Source: JAGOBP01 sp046328575 (GTDB lineage Bacteria > Chloroflexota > Anaerolineae > Fen-1058). From it: a DNA stretch of 64,000 nucleotides. Below, piece by piece: positions 1 through 8,884 of this stretch (its first letter is position 1; the number at the start of each line of letters is the position of its first letter). The notes beneath the pieces were generated by a model. That model worked only from the letters and a program-made list of their open reading frames with translations, had not been told where the DNA came from and did no database searches. The position numbers were made by a program, and so were the translations under genes. The stretch spans positions 4,913 to 68,912 of the forward strand of contig JAXLWI010000017.1 in the NCBI GenBank assembly GCA_046328575.1, given 5' to 3'.

Positions 1-3000
1 CTGTGCCGATCGGTGTGCGCGGCGAACTCTATATCGGCGGGCAGGGCGTTGGGCGCGGCTATCTCAATCGGCCGGAGATGACCGCCGAAAAGTTCAGCGT
101 CAATCCATTCGGCGAGGATCGACTCTATCGCACCGGCGATCTGGTTCGCTATCGAGCGGACGGCAACCTTGAATTTCTAGGCCGAATCGATCAGCAAGTC
201 AACATCCGTGGACAGCGCGTCGAACTGGGCGAAGTCGAAGCCGTGCTTGCGCGGCACGTAGCACTGCGTGCCGCGGCAGTCACCAGTTGGCCGTCGGCCG
301 GTGGCGCACAACTGGCTGCGTACATCGTGCCTAAAGAATGGCCTGCGCCGCTGGCCCGCGAGTTGCGCGCTTTCCTCAAGACGCAGCTGCCCGACTTCAT
401 GTTGCCGACAACCTTCACGTCACTCGATGTGCTGCCGTTACTGCCGAACGGTAAGGTCGATCGGCGCGCGCTGCCACAGCCGACCACCGCGCGCTCGGCG
501 ATCAATGAGTTCGTCGTGGCGCGCACTCCGATCGAGGCGTTAGTCGCCGAAGTGTGGGCCGAAGTGTTGGGCGTGGACGTTGTCGGCGTGCACGATAACT
601 TTTTTGAATTGGGTGGCCATTCGCTATTGGCGACACAAGTCGTGGCGCGGCTGCGCGATGCCGTCCAAATCGATCTGCCGTTGCGGGCGGTGTTTGAAGC
701 GCCAACCGTCGCCGAACTAGCCGCGCAGATAGAAGAGCGGCGCGGCACGACGCTCACTGCACCACCGATAACGCGCATCGATCGCTCTCAACCGCTGCCG
801 CTGTCATTTTCGCAAGAGCGGTTGTGGTTCATCGATCAATTGTCGCCGGGCAATTCGGCATACAACGTCAGCGGGGCGATGCGCTTGAAGGGCCAGTTGA
901 ACTTGGCTGCGTTAAAGCGCAGTTACCAGGCGCTGGTGCAACGGCATGAAGTATTACGCACGACGTTCGACACGCTCGATGGTCGGCCGGTGCAGATCAT
1001 TGCGCCGGCATTGACGCTTGACGTGCCGTTGATCGATCTGCGCTCGCTGCCGCCCGCCGAACGCGAGGCGCGCCTCCAACAGCTCGCGCTTGATGAAGCG
1101 AGCCGCCCGTTCGATCTGAAACACGGTCCGTTGATGCGTGTCTGCGTCGTCCAACTGACCGATGAGGATTACGCCAATCTCGTAACGATGCATCACATTG
1201 TGACTGATGCCTGGTCCAATGGCGTGGCGATTCGCGAATTCATCGCCTTGTATGCCGCCTATGTGCGCGGCGAAGAACCGATGTTGCCCGACTTGCCCGT
1301 GCAGTGTGTTGACTTTGCGGCGTGGCAGCGCCAGTGGTTGCAAGGCGACGAACTGGAACGCCAATTGGCGTATTGGCGCACTCAACTGGCGAATGTGCCA
1401 GCTTTGGAACTGCCCACCAATCATCCGCGCCCACCGTTGCCATCCTATCGTGGTGGGTTGAAGTCGATGCCGCTGGCTGATGATGTGTTGGTGGCTTTGA
1501 CGACGTTGAGTCGTGAGTCTGGCACAACCGTGTTCATGACGCTGCTGGCGGCGTTTCAAACTCTGCTGTCGCGATATACCGCACAGACGGATTTGGCCGT
1601 GGGGGTACCGATTGCCAATCGGCAGTGGTTGGCCGCCGAAAATCTGATCGGCACCTTTGTGAATACTCTCGTGCTGCGGGCCGATCTAGGCGGCTCGCCG
1701 ACGTTTCGTGAGGTGTTGGCGCGTACACGCGATGTGGCGCTGCAAGCTTACGCACATCAAGACTTGTCGTTTGCCAAGTTGGTGATGGAACTTCAGACGG
1801 ATCGCGACACTAGCCGTTCGCCGCTGTTCCAGGTGATGTTCAACGTCATCAATGTGCCGATGCCGACGTTTGAGTTGCCAGGTCTGACGGTGACGCCGTT
1901 TGAACTTGATCGGCAAGGGGCGCAGTTCGATCTGACATTGACGGTCTCGACGATCAAAGCGATGCAGACGATCACACTTGAGTACAGTCTCGATCTGTTC
2001 GTGGACGACACCATCGAGCGGATGTTGGCTGAATTTGAGACGTTGCTGCGCGGCATCATTGCCGATCCCGATCGGCCCATTGCGACCCTGCCGTTATTAC
2101 CTGAATCCGAACGGCAGCGCGTGCTGAGCGGCTGGAATGATACCGCGCTTGATTATGAGCGGACGACACTACACGCTGCGTTTGAGCGCCAAGCCGATCG
2201 GACACCGGACGCGGTCGCGCTGATTGACGGTGCTCAGCATGTGACCTATCGTGACTTGGAAGCGCGTGCTAACCAAGTCGCCCATCATCTGCGCTGGCAA
2301 GGCGTGGGTGCGGGCACGCCGGTCGCGATTAGTTTGCCGCGCTCGTTCGATTTGATCGCCGGACTGTTGGGCATTCTCAAGGCGGGGGGCATCTACGTAC
2401 CGATCGATCCGGCGGCGCCACCCGAACGGCTCGTGTTTATGCTGCAGGACTCGCGCGCGCCGATCTGGCTCACACGGCGTGAAATCGCCGATCGTTATCG
2501 CGGCAATCAGACGCAGGCCGTCTGTGTGGATACCGATGCCGAAGCGTTTGCGCGCCAGCCGATCGATCGCGGCAGCGTGCCGCTACCGCCCGATCCGCTG
2601 GCCTACCTCATGTACACGTCCGGCTCAACCGGTACACCCAAAGGCGTGCTGGGTCGCCATTGGAGCGCGCTGAATCGCTTCAACTGGATGTGGCAGACTT
2701 ATCCATTTGCGGCTGATGAAGTCTGTGTGCAGAAAACCTATTTGAGTTTCGTCGATTCGGTGTGGGAGATCTTTGGTCCGCTGTTGGCCGGTGTGCCGCT
2801 GGTACTGGTGCCCGACGAAGTGTTGAAGGATGATCGGCGCTTGGTGCAACTGTTGGCCGATCACAAAGTGACGCGTCTGGTGTTGGTGCCTTCGTTGTTG
2901 CGTATCCTGCTGTTCGCGCATGATGATCTGCAGCATCGTCTGCCGCATTTGAAATATTGGATTTCCAGCGGCGAAACGTTGCCGCTCGATCTGGCGCAGC

Positions 3001-3866
3001 GCTTTTGGCAAGTGTTACCTGACGCGACCTTGATCAATTTGTATGGGTCGTCAGAAGTGGCGGCTGATTCCACGTACTACGAAGTCAAATTCGATCCAGC
3101 CTTGCGCAGTGTGCCGATCGGGCGGCCGATTGCCAACACGCAGGTCTACGTGTTGGATGCCAGGCAGCAGCTGGTACCGATCGGCGTTACCGGCGAGATC
3201 GTCATCGGCGGCGAAGGCGTAGCGCGCGGCTATCATAATCGACCCGATCTCACGAACGAAAAGTTCATCGCCGATCCATTTAACGAGTCACTCACGCGCC
3301 GGTTGTATCGCACGGGCGATTTGGGTCGCTTCCGCGCGGATGGCGTCTTGGAATATTTGGGGCGGGCCGACCAGCAAGTGAAAGTCCGTGGCGTGCGGGT
3401 TGAGCTGGGCGAAGTGGAAGCGGTGCTCAAGCAGCACAGGGGTGTTGAACAGGCCGTGGTCGTAGCGCGAGAAGACATTCCTGGCGATCAGCAGCTTGTC
3501 GCCTACGTTGTGCCGCGGGATGCCGTCGTGACCCCGGTGGTCTTGCGTGACTTTGTGAAAGGTCATCTGTCTGAACAAGCTCAGCCCGCGGCATATGTCA
3601 TGCTGGAGGCTTTGCCGTTGACGCCGAGCGGCAAAGTTGATCGACGGGCGTTGCCACAGCCGGAGCGCGGCGCGCTGACGACCACCGCCGCTTACGTCGC
3701 GCCGCGTGATTTGACGGAACGGCAGCTTGCCACGATTTGGGAAGAAGTCTTGCATCTCAAACCGATCGGCGTGCATAGCAATTTCTTCGAGCTTGTGGGC
3801 ACTCGTTGTTGGCGATCGAACTCTTTGCGCGGATCGAAGATATCTTTGGCCAGCGTCCGCCGTTGA
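1..3866 (+). CDS. Non-ribosomal peptide synthetase, C-terminal modules (5' partial, frameshifted at 3' end)
   Basis: The gene enters from the left edge inside an adenylation domain: YRTGDLVR, the GRIDQQVNIRGQRVELGEVE core and NGKVDRRALP (A7, A8, A10). A carrier domain follows (FFELGGHSLL, about residue 200), then a condensation domain (about 260-710) with RHEVLRTTF and HHIVTDAWS, the latter having Ala where HHxxxDG normally has Gly. A second complete A domain (about 720-1190) carries YTSGSTGTPKGV. Its ten pocket positions, aligned by eye to GrsA, read V-D-W-V-I-S-L-A-D-K, which I recall as the published beta-alanine code. The frame breaks inside the last carrier domain: the sequence gives FFELVGTRC where FFELGGHSLL is expected, and one G missing near 3795 explains it. 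Translation after that point is nonsense, and the true reading continues in the next feature. Confidence 0.93.
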   Translation, partial: VPIGVRGELYIGGQGVGRGYLNRPEMTAEKFSVNPFGEDRLYRTGDLVRYRADGNLEFLGRIDQQVNIRGQRVELGEVEAVLARHVALRAAAVTSWPSAGGAQLAAYIVPKEWPAPLARELRAFLKTQLPDFMLPTTFTSLDVLPLLPNGKVDRRALPQPTTARSAINEFVVARTPIEALVAEVWAEVLGVDVVGVHDNFFELGGHSLLATQVVARLRDAVQIDLPLRAVFEAPTVAELAAQIEERRGTTLTAPPITRIDRSQPLPLSFSQERLWFIDQLSPGNSAYNVSGAMRLKGQLNLAALKRSYQALVQRHEVLRTTFDTLDGRPVQIIAPALTLDVPLIDLRSLPPAEREARLQQLALDEASRPFDLKHGPLMRVCVVQLTDEDYANLVTMHHIVTDAWSNGVAIREFIALYAAYVRGEEPMLPDLPVQCVDFAAWQRQWLQGDELERQLAYWRTQLANVPALELPTNHPRPPLPSYRGGLKSMPLADDVLVALTTLSRESGTTVFMTLLAAFQTLLSRYTAQTDLAVGVPIANRQWLAAENLIGTFVNTLVLRADLGGSPTFREVLARTRDVALQAYAHQDLSFAKLVMELQTDRDTSRSPLFQVMFNVINVPMPTFELPGLTVTPFELDRQGAQFDLTLTVSTIKAMQTITLEYSLDLFVDDTIERMLAEFETLLRGIIADPDRPIATLPLLPESERQRVLSGWNDTALDYERTTLHAAFERQADRTPDAVALIDGAQHVTYRDLEARANQVAHHLRWQGVGAGTPVAISLPRSFDLIAGLLGILKAGGIYVPIDPAAPPERLVFMLQDSRAPIWLTRREIADRYRGNQTQAVCVDTDAEAFARQPIDRGSVPLPPDPLAYLMYTSGSTGTPKGVLGRHWSALNRFNWMWQTYPFAADEVCVQKTYLSFVDSVWEIFGPLLAGVPLVLVPDEVLKDDRRLVQLLADHKVTRLVLVPSLLRILLFAHDDLQHRLPHLKYWISSGETLPLDLAQRFWQVLPDATLINLYGSSEVAADSTYYEVKFDPALRSVPIGRPIANTQVYVLDARQQLVPIGVTGEIVIGGEGVARGYHNRPDLTNEKFIADPFNESLTRRLYRTGDLGRFRADGVLEYLGRADQQVKVRGVRVELGEVEAVLKQHRGVEQAVVVAREDIPGDQQLVAYVVPRDAVVTPVVLRDFVKGHLSEQAQPAAYVMLEALPLTPSGKVDRRALPQPERGALTTTAAYVAPRDLTERQLATIWEEVLHLKPIGVHSNFFELVGTRCWRSNSLRGSKISLASVRR

Positions 3867-4768
3867 CTACACTGTTCCAGTCGCCCACTATTGCACAACT
3901 GGCAGCTGTGCTGTGCACCTCGGGCTGGTCCAATCACTGGTCGACGCTGGTGGCGATTCAACCGCAAGGCACACGCGTTCCATTTTTCTGCGTTCATGGC
4001 TTTGGCGGCGGCGTGATCGATTACGGCGAATTGGCGCGGCAATTAGGCCCCGATCGGCCATTTTATGGTCTGCAGGCGCGCGGGATGGATGGCGGTGCGC
4101 TGCCGCATACGCACATCGAGACGATGGCCGAGCACTACGTGAAGGCCTTACAGACGATCCAACCGCATGGTCCGTACCAAATCGGCGGTTATTGTTTCGG
4201 TGGCGTTGTTGCGTATGAAATGGCGCGTCAGTTGCGCGAACGTGGCGAAGAAGTTGCGCTGGTCGCTATCATGGAAGGGTACGCGCCAACTCGATCCGGC
4301 GCGCATCGCCTGTGGGCCTTACCCGGCGCGATGCTCAGCTTTGCGCAGAATATGCCATACTGGCTGCGCGACTATTTGGCGCTTGGTCGGCAGCAGGTCT
4401 TCACGCGAGTCCGTATGAAACTGACCGGTGGAGCACGCCGACTTACTCATCGGCCCGGCCATCCAGCCGCCATTCGTGTGGAAGACTATGTGCCCGATGT
4501 CTCCCGTATCCCGGAGATTCACCGCAAACTGATTGAAGTTCATCTGCGAGCGATGCAAGACTACACGCCGCGCCCGTTCGATGGTCGTGTCATGTTGTTC
4601 CGTGTGCGCGGCATGTCACTGTTCCGCGCGTCTGATCCGCAAATGGGGTGGGGGCGTCTGGCGCGCGGCGGCGTCGAGATCAAGATGATCGAAGGCGGGC
4701 ACAACAACATCCTCGAAGTACCCTACGTCGAATCGCTGGCCGAGCAACTCAAAGCCGCGTTGATTTGA
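3806..4768 (+). CDS. NRPS carrier-domain remnant plus type I thioesterase (same gene, shifted frame)
   Basis: This is the end of the synthetase in the frame one base back. It starts just after the missing base with HSLLAIELFARIEDIFGQ (rest of the carrier domain) and runs into an alpha/beta-hydrolase thioesterase that would release the finished peptide. The oxyanion region is FFCVHGFGGG, the nucleophile elbow is GYCFGG with Cys in place of Ser, and the catalytic His is likely in EGGHNNILE near the C-terminus. The TTG at 3806 is only a formal start; natively this is probably fused to the upstream reading frame. The phosphopantetheinyl transferase gene follows after 7 bases. Confidence 0.88.
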   Translation: MLAIELFARIEDIFGQRPPLTTLFQSPTIAQLAAVLCTSGWSNHWSTLVAIQPQGTRVPFFCVHGFGGGVIDYGELARQLGPDRPFYGLQARGMDGGALPHTHIETMAEHYVKALQTIQPHGPYQIGGYCFGGVVAYEMARQLRERGEEVALVAIMEGYAPTRSGAHRLWALPGAMLSFAQNMPYWLRDYLALGRQQVFTRVRMKLTGGARRLTHRPGHPAAIRVEDYVPDVSRIPEIHRKLIEVHLRAMQDYTPRPFDGRVMLFRVRGMSLFRASDPQMGWGRLARGGVEIKMIEGGHNNILEVPYVESLAEQLKAALI

Positions 4769-4775
4769 GGCGGGC

Positions 4776-5525
4776 ATGCATACGCTGAACCAATGGACTT
4801 TGCCGCCAGCCGATCTTTCCCTCGGCGACCACGACTTACACGTGTGGCGCATCGACTTGTCGCAATCGGTCATATGTGAGGCCAAGTTGCGGACGACGCT
4901 GTCGCCCGATGAGCAGGCCCGGGCCGATCGGTTTCGCTTCGAACGCGATCGGCGGCGCTACATTGTCGGGCGCGGCGCACTCCGCTCGATTCTTGGTTGC
5001 TACCTCGGTTGTTCACCGCCGAGCATCACGTTTGAATACGAGGAGCGCGGTAAGCCGCGCCTAGCCGCACAGCACGCGTCGACTTTGCAGTTCAACGTGT
5101 CGCATTCCAACGAAGTGGCCGTGTGCGCAGTGACACGTCAGGCGGTAGGGGTGGATGTGGAATACACGGGCCGCGTCGTCGCCGATGCCGATCGGTTGGC
5201 GCTGCGCTTCTTCTCGATCAATGAGAATGCCGTTTTTGGCACGCTGCCGATCGAAGCACAGCGTGCGGCATTCTTTCGATGCTGGACGCGCAAAGAAGCG
5301 TTTATCAAAACCAGCGGCGCGGGGTTATCTTACCCACTCGATCGGTTTGACGTGACCCTTGCGCCCGATCTGCCGCCCGCGTTTTTGAGTATCGACGGCG
5401 ATGTGAGCGTTGCCCAGCGCTGGGCGCTGTATCATCTGGAACCTGCCGCCGCTTACGTCGGAGCGGTGGCGATTGAGGGACGCGATTGGAGATTGGCGGG
5501 CTTGATCTGGCCGGCTGAGTGTTAG
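4776..5525 (+). CDS. Sfp-type 4'-phosphopantetheinyl transferase
   Basis: 249 residues, the usual size of Sfp/AcpT-type enzymes, which move phosphopantetheine from CoA to the conserved Ser of carrier domains. The N-terminal half has RADRFRFERDRRRYIVGRGALR. The Mg/CoA motifs are GVDVEYTGR (GxDxE) and WTRKEAFIKTSGAGL (WxxKEA). The ATG lies 7 bases after the thioesterase stop behind a GAGGCGGGC ribosome site, so it is cotranscribed with the synthetase and is the obvious activator of its carrier domains. It ends 2 bases from the convergent response-regulator gene. Confidence 0.93.
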   Translation: MHTLNQWTLPPADLSLGDHDLHVWRIDLSQSVICEAKLRTTLSPDEQARADRFRFERDRRRYIVGRGALRSILGCYLGCSPPSITFEYEERGKPRLAAQHASTLQFNVSHSNEVAVCAVTRQAVGVDVEYTGRVVADADRLALRFFSINENAVFGTLPIEAQRAAFFRCWTRKEAFIKTSGAGLSYPLDRFDVTLAPDLPPAFLSIDGDVSVAQRWALYHLEPAAAYVGAVAIEGRDWRLAGLIWPAEC

Positions 5526-5527
5526 TT

Positions 5528-5917
5528 TTACGCCTTGGGCGTTGTATCTTCGACTAGCCGTTCGATTGCGGGAATAAATTCCGCCGGTTGAAAGGGTTTG
5601 ACCCAAAAGTCCGTTGCCCCTACGACCTGCGCTCGTTCGCGGCGTTCCATGGTGTCCAGCGCCGTGAAGATGACGATCGGCGCATGCTGCATGCTCGGCA
5701 TTTCGCGCAGACGCTGACAAGTCTCCAGTCCATCCATGCCCGGCATCGAAATATCCAGCAGCGTGAAATCGGGCGGCTGATCGGCGGCGATGTCCAACGC
5801 GGCCTGGCCGCGCTCCGCGGTCAGGATCGTCCACTGGGGACGTTTGAGTTGAAAGATCATCTTCAGCATGGTGTGGGTCGCTGGCTCGTCGTCGACGATC
5901 AAAATCTTCAAAGTCAT
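5528..5917 (-). CDS. Single-domain response regulator (CheY-like receiver)
   Basis: 129 residues make one receiver domain with no output domain. The acidic pair is in ILIVDDEP, the phospho-acceptor Asp in LLDISMPGMDG, the Thr switch in IVIFTALD and the Lys in WVKPF. It lies 35 bases downstream of the GAF-cyclase gene on the same strand, with GAGG about 9 bases before its ATG, so the two are probably one operon. It may relay a phosphate signal to a separate partner, but no histidine kinase is adjacent. Confidence 0.9.
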   Translation of the reverse strand: MTLKILIVDDEPATHTMLKMIFQLKRPQWTILTAERGQAALDIAADQPPDFTLLDISMPGMDGLETCQRLREMPSMQHAPIVIFTALDTMERRERAQVVGATDFWVKPFQPAEFIPAIERLVEDTTPKA

Positions 5918-5952
5918 ATAAGCCTCAAATCATGCTTTTCAAGCCGCTCGCG

Positions 5953-7521
5953 TCAGTGCTGATCGAGCACGTGAAAAGCCAGAATGTCTTCGCTAATCCC
6001 TTTCAATTTCAACCCCCGTACCGGCACAGCCACCACTTCGTCGCGTACCAGTTGATAGGTATCGGAACTGATCAGAATCTGATGGGCTTCGGCTGCACCG
6101 CATAACCGTGACGCCAGATTGACGTGGTGACTGATGGCGGTGTACTCGTTGCGCTGCGCGGAGCCGAGATTGCCGACGATCGTTTCGCCGGTGTCGATGC
6201 CGATCCCGATCGGGGGCAGGTGGGGCGCCCACTTTTGCATCAGATGCTGATGAGCACGCATCATTTCAAGCGCGGTGCGTACAGCGCGCAGGGCATGATC
6301 GGGCTGGCGTTCCGGCGCGTTGTACAATGCCATCACGCAATCGCCGACGAATTTGTCGATCATGCCTTCGTGCTTCAGCACGATGTCCGTCATCGTGCTC
6401 AAGTGGTCGTTAAGCATGTTAACCAGCAGTTCGGTTTCGACCACTTCGGCGGTGTTCGTGAAGCCGCGGATGTCAGAGAACAGTGCCGTGACGACGACGC
6501 GCTCGCCCTTCAGCAGATCGCGATCGGGCGTGGTGAGCAAGCGTTCCATCACTTGCGGCCCGACGCGGCGGCCAAACACTTCGCGATACTTCTGGATTTG
6601 CAGGCCTTCAAAGATCGCCGTGTCGATCTGGCTGGCGATGGCCCACAACAAACGTCGATCGGCGCGCGTGAACTCCGATCGGCCCTGGCGGTTGATGACG
6701 CCCAGCACGCCGATGATGTGTTCGTTTAAGATGAGCGGCAGACACACCAACGATTGAACTACCCCGACGAGCGAACCGCGCACGATCGGTTTGCCCTGCT
6801 GAACGGCCGCAGTGGCAACCGCATGCACGGCTTGATACTGTTCAGTGACGGCCAACAGATCGCGATGCGTGCAGGCTCGCAACTCCAATTGCTGGCCGTT
6901 CAAGTCGAACAGCATGATGAAGCCTGCTTCGGCTGGAACGGTGGCGGTGAGTTGGAGCAGAACGGCTGTCAACATCTCGTCGAACGGCAGACCCCGATCG
7001 CGAATCCGATCGATCTTGTACAGGGTGTGCAATTCCTGCCGTTCATGATGCAGTTCGCTCAGGGTATGTGTGTGGCGCAGCGCCGAATCCAACTGCGAAC
7101 CCGCTGCCGTCAACAGCGCCATGTCAGTAGTGGAGAATGGGCGTTGAACGTTGACAAGCAACAGCACGCCCAATGCCTCGTAGTGAGCGCGCAGCGGCGC
7201 AGCTAACACTTGAACGGAATCGGACGCGAGCGATTGAGGCTTCGTTAAGGTCGTGGCTTGATCGAGCAGTTGATGCAGACCCGCCTCGCCCAACCGATCG
7301 AGCACATTGGCCCGATCGAGCATGGCGCGCACTTCCAGTTGGTGCGAATCGGCATCTGGTACCGCCGCCACCAGCAAATCGGCTGCGATCACCTTGCCTA
7401 CTGCGTCAATGGCCGCGACCAACAGCGCCGACTCATCGTCGGCTTCGTCGCGAATCCGATCGAGGGTCAGAATCAACTCAAGTTGCTGGCTGCTAGTGGC
7501 TGGCTTGTTGGATTTTGACAT
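5953..7521 (-). CDS. GAF-GAF-class III adenylate/guanylate cyclase
   Basis: Predicted cytosolic cyclase of about 522 residues: two GAF-like sensory domains (about 20-155 and 180-320), a short linker, and a catalytic domain (about 345-520). Catalytic marks are LFSDIRGFT (first metal Asp), DKFVGDCVMALY (second metal Asp and a purine-specificity Lys) and YTAISHHVNLASRL (transition-state Asn and Arg). Lys plus Thr at the base-recognition positions fit ATP better than GTP, though this is by-eye alignment. I chose the ATG at 7521 because GGGGAG sits about 8 bases upstream; frames starting at 7527 or 7584 are also open. It is the first gene of a likely pair with the response regulator. Confidence 0.88.
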   Translation of the reverse strand: MSKSNKPATSSQQLELILTLDRIRDEADDESALLVAAIDAVGKVIAADLLVAAVPDADSHQLEVRAMLDRANVLDRLGEAGLHQLLDQATTLTKPQSLASDSVQVLAAPLRAHYEALGVLLLVNVQRPFSTTDMALLTAAGSQLDSALRHTHTLSELHHERQELHTLYKIDRIRDRGLPFDEMLTAVLLQLTATVPAEAGFIMLFDLNGQQLELRACTHRDLLAVTEQYQAVHAVATAAVQQGKPIVRGSLVGVVQSLVCLPLILNEHIIGVLGVINRQGRSEFTRADRRLLWAIASQIDTAIFEGLQIQKYREVFGRRVGPQVMERLLTTPDRDLLKGERVVVTALFSDIRGFTNTAEVVETELLVNMLNDHLSTMTDIVLKHEGMIDKFVGDCVMALYNAPERQPDHALRAVRTALEMMRAHQHLMQKWAPHLPPIGIGIDTGETIVGNLGSAQRNEYTAISHHVNLASRLCGAAEAHQILISSDTYQLVRDEVVAVPVRGLKLKGISEDILAFHVLDQH

Positions 7522-7607
7522 TGACATTACTCCCCGAGGCCATGACTCAGTATACCTTGAGCACATAAAAAAACCAACGGCCAAGTGACCAGGTTTGGCC
7601 GGGCGAT

Positions 7608-8693
7608 TTAGGTTGTGGCTTCTCGCTTGAGCGGTTGGAAGCCGCGGCCCAATACTTCACGCGCCGGAATAACGATGACAAAGGCTTGCGGATCAATCTG
7701 GGAGACCAGGGCCTTTAAGTGATTGACCTCGGTGACAGTCAGCGCTACCATTAAAACGGGATGGGGTTGCCCGGTGTACATGCCTGTCCCTTCGAGTTTG
7801 GTGACGCCGCGATGCAGTTCGTTAAGGAGGCTGTTACCCAAACGAACGTGATCTTGTCCGCCGATGATGAGCGCGACCAGCTGGGCGCGTTTGCCCGATC
7901 GGCGATACCAGGCCTGACGGTCGCCGTGCGGGGTATTCGCATCGGCCTCACCGGCGAAGATGGCCGATAACGTCTGAGCCATGCCTGAGTCGCCATAACG
8001 CGGGAGCACTTCGCCGGAGGCTTGTTGCAAACCTATCGTGGCGATACCGAGTATAAATAGCAGACTGTTGTACACAATGCCGACGGCCAGCATGACTTCG
8101 CCGGGAATTGGGCCGAGAGCGGCACGGGCAACGATTTCTTGCCACGATAGGGCGGGTGTGGGGAAAAGGGCGCTTTTCAGCAGCCAACTGACGCCCAGCA
8201 CGACGTAGATCCAAAGGTAATTGCGCCGGAAACGCCGCCCCAGCGCCTCCCACATCGAAATCGAAAAGCGCGGTTGGAGCAGGTTCTCAGCCATAGTTTC
8301 GGCCCAATCGGCGGCGGGGCCGTAGGGCGGCACAAACATCGCCGCGAAGAAGTCGGTTTCCATCAGGCGGATGCGCGTCGCAAATAGTTCGTAGTACCGG
8401 TCGCGGCGTGCCTCGATGAATAGAAAAAGCGTGATGAGCAGGGTATTGAGGATGATGACGCCATGATGACCATTGGGATTGCCCAGAGCAAAGGAAATAG
8501 CCGTACCAGCCGTAATCACGGCCCAATTGGTGGTGTTGTCCAGACGTTGCCGCCAGACGTTGGCGCGCTGCATCTCGCCGCGATAGAAATGGACCATGGC
8601 CGTCGTGAAGTCATTGGCCCGCAGTTGATAGCCCCGATACGACCACACCGGTTCGTTGGGCTTGCCATCGGCTTGTTTGGGTTCGTCAGCCAT
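7608..8693 (-). CDS. DUF2270 integral membrane protein with C-terminal DUF2179 domain
   Basis: 361 residues. The N-terminal part (about 20-230) matches DUF2270 as I know it: an amphipathic start with FTTAMVHFYRGEMQRANVWR, a hydrophobic hairpin at about 58-92, a conserved RRDRYYELFATRIRLMETDF segment and further membrane helices near 155-215. The C-terminal 90 residues (GKRAQLVALIIGG ... VFVI-type ending with GRGF) resemble the soluble DUF2179 domain usually found at the end of YitT-family membrane proteins. GGGAG precedes the ATG by about 9 bases. It is divergent from the sigma-factor gene across an AT-rich spacer. No reaction is known; the DUF2179 part suggests binding of a small ligand or partner (inference). 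Confidence 0.8.
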   Translation of the reverse strand: MADEPKQADGKPNEPVWSYRGYQLRANDFTTAMVHFYRGEMQRANVWRQRLDNTTNWAVITAGTAISFALGNPNGHHGVIILNTLLITLFLFIEARRDRYYELFATRIRLMETDFFAAMFVPPYGPAADWAETMAENLLQPRFSISMWEALGRRFRRNYLWIYVVLGVSWLLKSALFPTPALSWQEIVARAALGPIPGEVMLAVGIVYNSLLFILGIATIGLQQASGEVLPRYGDSGMAQTLSAIFAGEADANTPHGDRQAWYRRSGKRAQLVALIIGGQDHVRLGNSLLNELHRGVTKLEGTGMYTGQPHPVLMVALTVTEVNHLKALVSQIDPQAFVIVIPAREVLGRGFQPLKREATT

Positions 8694-8738
8694 TTTCTTA
8701 CTCTCCCTTAACGTTGTGTGAGAATCCTCACTTGGGGC

Positions 8739-8767
8739 TTGACACGTAGAGTATAATAAATTAGAAT
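8739..8767 (+). promoter_or_regulatory. Sigma-70 type promoter for the sigma-factor gene
   Basis: TTGACA at 8739-8744, a 17-base spacer, then TAGAAT at 8762-8767, in a markedly AT-rich stretch (8750-8815). It points at the sigma-factor ATG at 8885, giving a leader of about 110 bases. A weaker second candidate, TTGACC (8839) with TATGAT (8860), has a 15-base spacer. Confidence 0.65.
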
Positions 8768-8884
8768 ATCGTAAAATAAATCTTTGTTGTATAGTTTTTG
8801 AATAACTAATGTCTTGAGTCTGATGAGCGGTGTTGGTCTTGACCTGTCGTTTTGGTGGCTATGATAGCACAGAACAGGAGAATC

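Noticed and set aside
8739..8757. TTGACA followed by TATAAT only 7 bases later
   Set aside because: The spacing is too short for sigma-70. TTGACA pairs better with TAGAAT at 8762, 17 bases on.
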